Of a DNA stretch of 20,487 nucleotides, positions 1-6,299 are shown piece by piece. Made by a program: the position numbers and the translations under genes. The notes beneath the pieces are model-generated. The model was not told the origin of the DNA, made no database searches, and saw only the letters and a program-made list of their open reading frames with translations. Position 1 is the first letter of the stretch, and each line of letters begins with the position of its first letter. The stretch covers positions 1-20,487 of the forward strand of contig DYLB01000016.1 of the NCBI GenBank assembly GCA_020722305.1, read 5' to 3'. The DNA comes from Anaerolinea thermophila (GTDB taxonomy: Bacteria > Chloroflexota > Anaerolineae > Anaerolineales > Villigracilaceae).

Positions 1-114
1 GCGGAAAAAGCGCGTTTTTGGAAACAAAAACAGGTTTTCTTTGCGCCTTTGTATCGTGGCGACTTTGCGTTAAGGTAGAGTCTACTATTGAAACCCGAAC
101 GATGGTTATGAAAG

Positions 115-498
115 ATGAATGACCGGCCTCGCAACCACCCCTACGGCGTGCTGATAGTTTCTGCAAACCCTTTATTCCGCGAAGGTTTGCATAAATTTTA
201 TATCCAGCGATGGGGCAAAAAGGCTGAAGTAGTCGGGCTGCCTGCGACGATGGAGGAAGCCCTGGAAGCCCTGGAGCTTAAACAACCCGACCTGGTCATT
301 GTGGATTATGACGACAAGACCATCATCCGGGACGAATTCCTGAACCGGTTTGTGATCGGCGAATCGCCGATGAAGGTGGTCCTGGTTTCGCTGGACGCGG
401 CCGGCCAGGTGGTGGTCTTCGACCGCAAGCGATTGACCTCTTCCCAGGCGGAAGATTGGCTCAACGATCCCTGGCCCGAGGACCTCTTGCCGGAATGA
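115..498 (+). CDS. Degenerate stand-alone receiver (REC-like) domain protein
   Basis: The 127-residue protein resembles the receiver domain of NarL/FixJ response regulators. The first strand reads GVLIVSANPLFREGL, close to the usual (I/V)LI.DDHPLFREGL, and PDLVIVDYDD (residues 58-67) fits strand 3 with the phospho-acceptor position at D64. S92 and K105 could be the switch Ser/Thr and the conserved Lys. The acidic pair after strand 1 is replaced by Ser-Ala (S16, A17), so the Mg-binding site is incomplete and ordinary phosphorylation is doubtful. No DNA-binding output domain follows. The ATG at 115 has only a weak purine-rich stretch upstream. It precedes coxB in the same direction, separated by a 162-base structured spacer, so co-transcription with the oxidase operon is plausible but unproven. 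It could be a signalling adaptor or a vestigial regulator. The fold call is fairly safe; the role is unknown. Confidence 0.7.
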   Translation: MNDRPRNHPYGVLIVSANPLFREGLHKFYIQRWGKKAEVVGLPATMEEALEALELKQPDLVIVDYDDKTIIRDEFLNRFVIGESPMKVVLVSLDAAGQVVVFDRKRLTSSQAEDWLNDPWPEDLLPE

Positions 499-507
499 AA
501 ACAAATA

Positions 508-637
508 GGGTGCATTTCAAATGAGTTGAAGGAGGAACGTCCCGCTGCGAAGCGCCCTGTAAGGGAAGGTTTTCTGGGAGAGCTAACCGCTTTTACGATA
601 ACCTTCGGGACGGTTTCAACTGAAATGAAACACACCC
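508..637 (+). promoter_or_regulatory. Multi-helix inverted-repeat leader upstream of coxB
   Basis: Nested complementary segments can be read directly: GGGTG (508-512) with CACCC (633-637); CATTTCA (513-519) with TGAAATG (621-627); GTTGAA (525-530) with TTCAAC (615-620); CGTCCCG (538-544) with CGGGACG (606-612); AAGGTT (566-571) with AACCTT (600-605); and a local hairpin CCCT-GTA-AGGG (555-565). The structure ends 13 bases before the coxB ribosome binding site. It may be a cis-acting leader RNA or a miniature inverted-repeat element. I do not recognise a known riboswitch family. Confidence 0.55.
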
Positions 638-660
638 AAACAAATACCAAGGAGAGAGCT

Positions 661-1677
661 ATGCTACATTTCATCATCGTGGGGATACTGGTCATTGTCA
701 TGGCGATCCTGACTTACCTGGGATTGACAGGCATCGGGCTGTTGCCCGTCCAGGCGAGCGCGCAGGCAATCCCGATTGACTGGATGTTCAACTACCAGGT
801 TATCGCAATATCTTTCCTGTTTGCCCTCATCGTGGTCCCGCTCGTTTACAGCCTGATCGTCTTCCGCCGTAAAAAGGGTGATACGACCGATGCGGAACAC
901 ATCGAAGGGAACACCACGCTCGAAATCACCTGGACGGTCATCCCGCTTTTCGTTGTGATCGTCTTTGCCTTCATGGGGGCCAAATCCCTGGGCGATACCC
1001 GCCGGGTGGACCCGCAGGCGATGGTCATCAATGTCACCGCTCAGCAGTTCGCTTTTAGCTTCGAGTACCCGGACTATGGCTTTACTTCCAAAGAATTATA
1101 TGCACCGGTGAACAAACAATTGCTCCTTAAAATGACCTCCCGAGACGTGATCCACTCCTTCTGGGTGCCGGAGTTCCGCGTCAAGCAGGATATCGTCCCT
1201 GGGCGGTTCACTGAATACCGCATCACCCCGATCCTGGAAGGCGTCTACAAGGTCCGCTGCGCCGAAGTCTGCGGCGGGGGCCATGCCGGGATGCGGTCCT
1301 CCGTCGAGATTGTCAGTCAGGAGCGGTTCGATAACTGGGTGAAAGAGAAGCAGGCCGAGGCTCTGGCCGCCTCGCAAACGCCAGAAGAACGGGGCCAGTT
1401 GTTGGCCACCAGCTATGGCTGTTTCGGTTGCCACTCCGTTGACGGCAGCCTGCTCCCGAACGGCGGCCCCTCCTGGTTGGGACTGTTCGGTTCGCAGGTC
1501 GAGCTGGAAGACGGCTCAACCGTCTTGGTTGACGAGGCCTACATCATCCAATCCGTCATGGATCCGGCCTCGCAGGTGGTGAAAGGCTTCTCACCGATGA
1601 CCTTCAACGGGACCGATGCCGGCCTGACCGACGCGGAACTGGCGGACATCATCGCGTACATCATGACGTTGAAATAA
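661..1677 (+). CDS. coxB: Cytochrome c oxidase subunit II with fused cytochrome c (caa3-type)
   Basis: The 338-residue subunit II carries the CuA electron-entry site and a C-terminal heme c. Hydrophobic segments lie at about residues 1-28, 44-68 and 90-108. The CuA ligands are visible as H165 (VIHSFW) and C200, E202, C204, H208 and M211 in CAEVCGGGHAGM. A class I cytochrome c domain follows with CFGCH (254-258) and a probable Met ligand M313 in GFSPMTFNG. The fused domain is the hallmark of caa3 oxidases, which take electrons through their own heme c. The start at 661 is chosen because GGAGAG lies a few bases upstream and the protein begins there with a membrane segment. An in-frame TTG at 526 would add 45 residues encoded by the structured spacer and is unlikely. 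coxA follows after 14 bases. Confidence 0.95.
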   Translation: MLHFIIVGILVIVMAILTYLGLTGIGLLPVQASAQAIPIDWMFNYQVIAISFLFALIVVPLVYSLIVFRRKKGDTTDAEHIEGNTTLEITWTVIPLFVVIVFAFMGAKSLGDTRRVDPQAMVINVTAQQFAFSFEYPDYGFTSKELYAPVNKQLLLKMTSRDVIHSFWVPEFRVKQDIVPGRFTEYRITPILEGVYKVRCAEVCGGGHAGMRSSVEIVSQERFDNWVKEKQAEALAASQTPEERGQLLATSYGCFGCHSVDGSLLPNGGPSWLGLFGSQVELEDGSTVLVDEAYIIQSVMDPASQVVKGFSPMTFNGTDAGLTDAELADIIAYIMTLK

Positions 1678-1691
1678 TACGTGGAGGAACA

Positions 1692-3539
1692 ATGAAAAAA
1701 TTCTTCAAATCAGCCCTGGCACGCGGCCTGTTGTGGCAGTTGGTCGGCACCCTGGTCGGCGGTGGATTCGTCACTGGCATTCGCGCCGTCATGGGCCTGG
1801 AAGCGCTCGGCCGCTTTGGCTTCAGCGAACCGGCCTGGGTCTTCGGCGGCCTGATCGGGACGCTGACCTTCCTGGGCGGGAGCGGCGTCGTCAGCGATTG
1901 GGTCAAATGGGCGCGCGGCATCCCGACCCACGACCACCATGAAGACCCGCCCGGCTGGGAGAAATTCATCAACGTCTCCCTCGACCACAAGGTCATCGGC
2001 ATCCAGTACACCCTGACCGCCCTCATCGTGCTGGGCCTGGGTGGAACATTCGCGCTGATCTTCCGCACCGAACTGGCCGCATCGGGTTTGCAGTTTCTGA
2101 ATGGCTCGCAATACAACACGATGGTGGGCCTGCACGGGATCGTGATGATTGTTGCCATTTTGCTTGGCATCGCCGGGATGATGAACTACCTGGTCCCGTT
2201 GCTGATCGGCGCGGCGGATATGGCCTTCCCCCGCCTGAACGCCTTCTCTTACTGGATCACTATCCCCGCTGCCATCTGGCTGGTTTCGAGCCTGTTCCTG
2301 GGCGGTTTCGACACCGGCTGGACGGGCTACCCCCCGCTCTCGGCCCGTGCCCCGGTGGGCATGCAGATGTTCTTCCTGGCCGTGTTTGTCGTCGGCTGGT
2401 CGTCCATCCTGGGCGGCCTCAACCTGTTGGTCTCGGTGGCCCGAATGCGCGCCAAAGGCATGACTTCCTTCCGCCTGCCGATTTTCGTCTGGGCCTCGAT
2501 CGCCACCTCGCTCATCTCGCTGACCGCCACCCAGTTGATCGGCCTGTCCTTCCAGATGGTCATGTTCCAGCGCCTGTTCGGGATGGGATTCTTCGACCCG
2601 GCCAAAGGCGGCAACCCGGTACTGTTCCAGCACCTGTTCTGGTTCTACTCCCACCCGGCGGTCTATGTCTTCATCTTGCCGGGCCTGGGGATCATCTCGG
2701 AGCTGCTGCCGGTCTTCGTCCGCAAGCCGCTCTTTGGCTACCGCTGGGTCGCCATGTCTTCGCTGGGGATCGCCCTGGTCGGCTTTCTGGTCTGGGCGCA
2801 CCACATGTTCACCTCCGGCATGAACGAATACCTGCGGGTGCCGTTCATGTACAGCACCCTGCTGGTGGCCGTCCCGACCGGGGTCAAGTTCTTCTCCTGG
2901 GTGGCGACGATCTGGGGAGGCAAGATCGAGACCCCGACGCCGATGCTCTTCGTCCTGGGCGGGGTCGTCGTCTTCCTGTTGGGCGGTCTCAGCGGCCCCC
3001 CGAACGCCACCGTTTCGACCGACCTGCACCTGCACGACACCTATTTCATCGTCGGCCACTTCCACGATACGATGTTCGGCGGATTCGTCTTCCCGTTCTT
3101 CGCCGCGCTTTACTACTGGTTCCCCAAGGCCACCGGCCGCCGGATGAACGAGTTCCTCGGCAAAGTCCATTTCTGGCTGATGACGCCCTCCTTCCTGGTG
3201 CTGACTCTCGGCATGATGCGCATCGGCCTGTTGGGCATGCGCCGCCGCATCTCGGACTATGACGCGGCCCTCGGCTTCGATACGACCCACCTGGTTCTGA
3301 CGGTTGCGGGCTTCCTCATCTTCACTTCGGTGCTCGTCTTCGTCTACAACCTGTTCAGGAGCATGAAGAAAGGCGAAATCGCCACCGGCAACCTCTGGAA
3401 CTCGCGCTCACCCGAATGGCAGGTGGATTCGCCGATACCGGCCCACAATTATGCCCAACCCTTCGAAGTCGTGGGTGAACCGTATGATTACGGCCTGCCC
3501 GGCTCGAAGTTCGTCGAATTTGCCAAACCGAAACCGTAA
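1692..3539 (+). CDS. coxA: Cytochrome c oxidase subunit I (A2-type heme-copper oxidase)
   Basis: The 615-residue catalytic subunit reduces O2 to water and pumps protons. Ligands visible are H148 (GLHGIVMI, low-spin heme a), H321 and Y325 (HPAVY, CuB and the cross-linked Tyr), H370 and H371 (AHHMF, CuB), H456 (heme a3) and H458 (heme a) in VGHFHDT. D176 in GAADMAFPRLN matches the D-channel entry and K399 in PTGVKFFSW the K-channel lysine. The helix VI motif is YSHPAV, not GHPEV, so the channel-end Glu is absent, as in subfamily A2. The first ~95 residues are an unusual extension with two probable membrane segments (about 12-34 and 47-69) and the polar stretch THDHHEDPPGWE (79-90), before the normal domain starts near DHKVIGIQY. 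GGAGG precedes the ATG by four bases. It lies between coxB and the coxD-coxC fusion. Confidence 0.96.
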   Translation: MKKFFKSALARGLLWQLVGTLVGGGFVTGIRAVMGLEALGRFGFSEPAWVFGGLIGTLTFLGGSGVVSDWVKWARGIPTHDHHEDPPGWEKFINVSLDHKVIGIQYTLTALIVLGLGGTFALIFRTELAASGLQFLNGSQYNTMVGLHGIVMIVAILLGIAGMMNYLVPLLIGAADMAFPRLNAFSYWITIPAAIWLVSSLFLGGFDTGWTGYPPLSARAPVGMQMFFLAVFVVGWSSILGGLNLLVSVARMRAKGMTSFRLPIFVWASIATSLISLTATQLIGLSFQMVMFQRLFGMGFFDPAKGGNPVLFQHLFWFYSHPAVYVFILPGLGIISELLPVFVRKPLFGYRWVAMSSLGIALVGFLVWAHHMFTSGMNEYLRVPFMYSTLLVAVPTGVKFFSWVATIWGGKIETPTPMLFVLGGVVVFLLGGLSGPPNATVSTDLHLHDTYFIVGHFHDTMFGGFVFPFFAALYYWFPKATGRRMNEFLGKVHFWLMTPSFLVLTLGMMRIGLLGMRRRISDYDAALGFDTTHLVLTVAGFLIFTSVLVFVYNLFRSMKKGEIATGNLWNSRSPEWQVDSPIPAHNYAQPFEVVGEPYDYGLPGSKFVEFAKPKP

Positions 3540-3559
3540 GCGGAAGAGGAGCTAATTTC

Positions 3560-4324
3560 ATGGCGCACACAAATCAATCTGAAGCCCTCCGTTTGGGCAT
3601 CACCATCTTCATTTTCCTGGCGCTCCTGACGGCGCTGGAATTCGTCGTTGCCCTGGCGCTGAACTCGATCCCGCTGCTGGTCGTGGTTGCCCTGGTCAAA
3701 GCCGGGCTGGTCATGTACTACTACATGCACATCTACAAACTCCAGCAGGAGTCCGGCGGCGGGCACGACTCCTACGAGTACAAGACCGGCACCAACCGCC
3801 TGGGACTGTGGCTCTTCCTGCTGTCCGACTCGTTCGTCTTCGGCGGGCTGCTGGTCAGCCGCTTCAACCTGCTCGGCTTCACCCGTCCGCACCTGAGTCA
3901 GGTCCTGGGCCTGGTCGTGACCGTCGTCCTGCTCGTCTCCTCGTTTTTCATGAACCGGGCCGAGACGCAGATGGCGCACGGGAACAAAAAAGGTTTCCTG
4001 GGCAACACCCTGGTCACTATCCTGCTGGGCGCGGGGTTCGTCATCGGCGTGGTCGGTGTGGAATGGCAGTTGGCTGCCGCGGAGGGCATCCGGGCCAGCT
4101 CGATGGTGGACGGCGGTATCTTCTACATGATGACCGGGATGCACGCCTTCCATGTGCTCACCGGCGTGCTCTTCCTGTGGATCGTTTACCGCAATGCCCG
4201 CAAGGACGTTTACTCTGCTGAAAAGCACTGGGGCGTCGAAGCCGCCACGGTTTACTGGCATTTCGTGGACGTGGTCTGGATCTTCTTCTACCCGGCGCTT
4301 TACCTGATCGGTAGCGTGGCCTAG
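3560..4324 (+). CDS. coxC: Fused cytochrome c oxidase subunits IV and III (CoxD-CoxC)
   Basis: Two oxidase subunits are joined in 254 residues. Residues 1-60 resemble the small prokaryotic subunit IV (COX4_pro/CtaF): two hydrophobic segments, with LLTALEFVVAL and then ALVKAGLVMYYYMHI, the typical VKaglV..(Y/F)MH ending. After the linker QQESGGGHDSYEYK, residues 78-254 are a short subunit III with about five helices: NRLGLWLFLLSDSFVFGGLL, GMHAFHVLTGVLFLW and YWHFVDVVWIFFYPALYL. The conserved Glu of the first motif (usually SE) is Asp90 here. Subunit III stabilises subunit I and proton uptake. AGAGGAG lies eight bases before the ATG, and the gap to coxA is 20 bases. A strong hairpin follows the stop. 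The subunit III call is firm and the subunit IV call is based on pattern recognition. Confidence 0.92.
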   Translation: MAHTNQSEALRLGITIFIFLALLTALEFVVALALNSIPLLVVVALVKAGLVMYYYMHIYKLQQESGGGHDSYEYKTGTNRLGLWLFLLSDSFVFGGLLVSRFNLLGFTRPHLSQVLGLVVTVVLLVSSFFMNRAETQMAHGNKKGFLGNTLVTILLGAGFVIGVVGVEWQLAAAEGIRASSMVDGGIFYMMTGMHAFHVLTGVLFLWIVYRNARKDVYSAEKHWGVEAATVYWHFVDVVWIFFYPALYLIGSVA

Positions 4325-4342
4325 CCTTATAGGTTTTGAAAT

Positions 4343-4374
4343 GCGAGGGGCGGACAGGAATGTCTGCCCCTCGC
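4343..4374 (+). other. Strong intercistronic hairpin between coxC and sco
   Basis: GCGAGGGGCGGACA (4343-4356) pairs with TGTCTGCCCCTCGC (4361-4374) over 14 bp with one G-U pair, closed by the GNRA-type tetraloop GGAA. No T-run follows, so it is more likely an mRNA-stability or processing element than a complete intrinsic terminator. It separates the structural subunits from the assembly factors and could lower expression of the latter. Confidence 0.7.
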
Positions 4375-4381
4375 GCGAGAG

Positions 4382-4993
4382 ATGGAGATGGATAAGCGTA
4401 CGCTCAAGCTGGGGCTGGGACTGTTGCTTCTGATCGGGGTGGTCGGCCTCCTGGCAGTGGTATTTCGACAACCGGAAAAATTGAACGGGGCCGTGCTCGA
4501 CCCGCCGCTCCCCGCCCCGGATTTCAGCCTGACGCGGGCCGACGGAACCCAATTCCGCCTGAGCGCCTATCGGGGTGAAATCGTCCTGCTGTATTTTGGC
4601 TACACCTCCTGCCCCGACGTCTGCCCGGCGACGATGGCGGAACTGCGTCAGGCGCGGGACGCGCTCACCAACGCGCTGGCCGACCGGGTCCAGGTGGTGC
4701 TCGTGGCGGTGGACCCCGACCGGGATACGCCGGAACGCATCCAGCAGTACGCTGAGCATTTCGACCAGAGTTTCATCGGCTTGAGCGGCTCGCTGGACGA
4801 ACTGCAAAAAATCTGGGACGCCTACGGCATCATCCGCGCCGTCGAAGAAAGCCAGTCTGCCGGCGGGTATCTCGTCTCCCATACCGCACGGGTCTACCTG
4901 GTGGACCCCTCTGGCGACCTGCGACTGTCCTTTGCTTTCGGCACCCTGCCGGAAGACATTACTCACGATTTGCGGCTTTTGCTGGAAGAGTGA
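4382..4993 (+). CDS. sco1: Sco-type copper chaperone for the CuA site
   Basis: This is a 203-residue membrane-anchored thioredoxin-fold protein of the SCO1/SenC family, which delivers copper to, or reduces, the CuA site of CoxB. One N-terminal anchor helix (about residues 9-28) is followed by the extracytoplasmic domain. The copper ligands are C77 and C81 in SCPDVCP and H167 in VSHTARVYLVDPSG; DPDRDTP (111-117) is also typical. Length fits the family. ATGs at 4382 and 4388 are both possible; 4382 is chosen because GAGAG lies upstream at workable spacing. The gene starts eight bases after the hairpin and its stop lies eight bases before the next likely start codon. It fits an operon that carries its own oxidase assembly factors. 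Confidence 0.93.
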   Translation: MEMDKRTLKLGLGLLLLIGVVGLLAVVFRQPEKLNGAVLDPPLPAPDFSLTRADGTQFRLSAYRGEIVLLYFGYTSCPDVCPATMAELRQARDALTNALADRVQVVLVAVDPDRDTPERIQQYAEHFDQSFIGLSGSLDELQKIWDAYGIIRAVEESQSAGGYLVSHTARVYLVDPSGDLRLSFAFGTLPEDITHDLRLLLEE

Positions 4994-5001
4994 CCTGTGT
5001 T

Positions 5002-5493
5002 ATGAAAATCTCACCCACCCTCAAAGCCATCATCTTCTCGATGCTGCTCGGCATTGCGCTGGCGGCCCTGATGAGCGAGATCGCCTACCAGGTGCTCAAG
5101 AGCGAGAACCGCGAGCCGACGACCATCGAACTCATCATCCCGTCTGGCACGGCTGAACGGGTGAAGCGCGGCGAAGTCCCGCCGGCCATCCCGGAGGACA
5201 TGCTTTTCGTCGTCGGCGACACCCTGGTGGTGGTCAACCAGGACAGCGTGGACCACCAACTTGGCCCGCTGTGGATCCCGGCGGGGGCCTCGGCCAGCCT
5301 CAACCTGGACACCGAGGAGAATTACGTCATGGAATGTTCCTTCCAGCCGACGAAGTACCTGGGCCTGAACGTGCGCGAGCCGGTCACGCTCGGCACGCGG
5401 TTGACCGGCATCTTTTTTGGCGGCTTGCCGATGGGAGCCTTGTTCGCGGTTTACAGCATCCTGGTCATCAAGAAAAAAGGGCAAAAAGCATGA
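5002..5493 (+). CDS. Two-helix membrane protein with cupredoxin-like extracytoplasmic domain
   Basis: I do not recognise a named family. The 163-residue protein has a membrane segment at about 8-28, a polar domain of about 100 residues, a second segment at about 131-155 and a short KKKGQKA tail, so both ends are probably cytoplasmic. The polar part has a cupredoxin-like look: LFVVGDTLVVVNQDSVDHQLGP resembles the first copper-ligand region with H85, and NYVMECSFQ provides M110 and C112. The usual downstream His and Met after the Cys are absent, so a classical blue-copper site is not complete. Its place between sco and SURF1, with overlap onto SURF1, suggests an assembly role, possibly with copper. 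A GTG at 4990 overlapping the sco stop is an alternative start; ATG 5002 is preferred because GGAAGAG lies upstream. Confidence 0.7.
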   Translation: MKISPTLKAIIFSMLLGIALAALMSEIAYQVLKSENREPTTIELIIPSGTAERVKRGEVPPAIPEDMLFVVGDTLVVVNQDSVDHQLGPLWIPAGASASLNLDTEENYVMECSFQPTKYLGLNVREPVTLGTRLTGIFFGGLPMGALFAVYSILVIKKKGQKA

Positions 5494-6299
5494 TCCTGCG
5501 CGCCGCTTTTTCGCGCAAGTGGCTGCTGACGACTTTGCTCGTCCTGGCGGGTGGGGCGGTCTGCGTCCGGCTGGGCATCTGGCAGTTGGAGCGTCTCGAC
5601 CAGCGCCGGGCTTTCAACGCCCACGTCGAAGCCATGCAGAGCGAAGCCCCACTGGACCTGAACACCGGGGTCCCCGAAGGCCTGACGGGGATGGAGTACC
5701 GGGCGGTGGTCGTTTCGGGGACTTATGACTTCGAGAACCAGGTGGCCCTGCGGAACCAGTTCTACGGAGACGCCTACGGCTACCACCTGCTCACTCCGCT
5801 CGTCCTGGACGACACTTCGACTTCTGCTTCGACAGGCTCTGCTTCGGCAAGCTCAGCACAGCGGCTCAGTGCAGGTGGGTTTGCGGTGCTGGTGGACCGG
5901 GGCTGGGTCCCGGCGGAAGGCAACGACTCGCCCTCGGGCTGGTCCCGTTACGATAACGGCGGCCAGGCCGAGGTCCGGGGCGTGATCCGGTTAGGACAGG
6001 CCCGGGCGCAGATCGGCGGCATCCCCGACCCGACCCTGGCCCCCGGGCAGACCCGCCTCGATTTCTGGTACGTTGCCAACCTGGAGCGGATCGCGGCGCA
6101 AATCCCGTACCCGATCCTGCCGGTTTACATCCAGCCCGACCCCGACCCGGCGGATACCGAGTCGCCAATCCCGTTCCAGCCCGAAATCGAGTTGACCGAA
6201 GGCCCGCATTTCGGGTATGCTTTGCAGTGGTTCGCCTTTGCCACAATTTTGGTCGCCGGGTATCCTTTTTACCTTCGCAAGCAGATGATGAAGCTATGA
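5490..6299 (+). CDS. surf1: SURF1-family cytochrome oxidase assembly protein
   Basis: SURF1 aids heme a insertion into subunit I. The 269-residue protein has the family layout: an N-terminal helix (about 11-29) leading into RLGIWQLERLDQR, YHLLTPL (98-104), VLVDRGWVP (133-141), and the C-terminal GPHFGYALQWFAFA (238-251) with a second helix. Two membrane anchors flank an extracytoplasmic domain. Between LTPLVLDD and GGFAVLVDRGW there are about 20 extra Ser/Thr/Ala-rich residues (109-128). They are encoded by two adjacent copies of a CTTCGRCARGCTC-type repeat that occurs elsewhere in the window, so this loop looks like an in-frame repeat insertion. The ATG overlaps the previous stop (ATGA), indicating coupled translation; a longer upstream reading frame would overlap the previous gene and is not used. 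Confidence 0.92.
   Translation: MILRAAFSRKWLLTTLLVLAGGAVCVRLGIWQLERLDQRRAFNAHVEAMQSEAPLDLNTGVPEGLTGMEYRAVVVSGTYDFENQVALRNQFYGDAYGYHLLTPLVLDDTSTSASTGSASASSAQRLSAGGFAVLVDRGWVPAEGNDSPSGWSRYDNGGQAEVRGVIRLGQARAQIGGIPDPTLAPGQTRLDFWYVANLERIAAQIPYPILPVYIQPDPDPADTESPIPFQPEIELTEGPHFGYALQWFAFATILVAGYPFYLRKQMMKL
5827..5856 (+). repeat. Two CTTCGRCARGCTC repeat copies in frame within SURF1
   Basis: CTTCGACAGGCTCTG (5827-5841) is followed directly by CTTCGGCAAGCTCAG (5842-5856), a tandem pair of the same degenerate 15-mer. Related copies lie at 17495-17510 and 17887-17902, and a reverse-complement piece at 7884-7894. The pair encodes part of a low-complexity loop in SURF1. Confidence 0.7.

Noticed and set aside
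526..660. TTG-started N-terminal extension of coxB
   Set aside because: It would be encoded by the inverted-repeat spacer; ATG 661 has a good ribosome binding site and leads straight into a membrane segment.
1710..3290. Minus-strand open frame of 526 codons opposite coxA
   Set aside because: Its translation is rich in Gln, Asp, His and Arg, typical of the antisense of a membrane protein; coxA is unambiguous.
3488..4966. Minus-strand open frame of 492 codons across coxC and sco
   Set aside because: It spans two well-supported plus-strand genes and has no domain signature.
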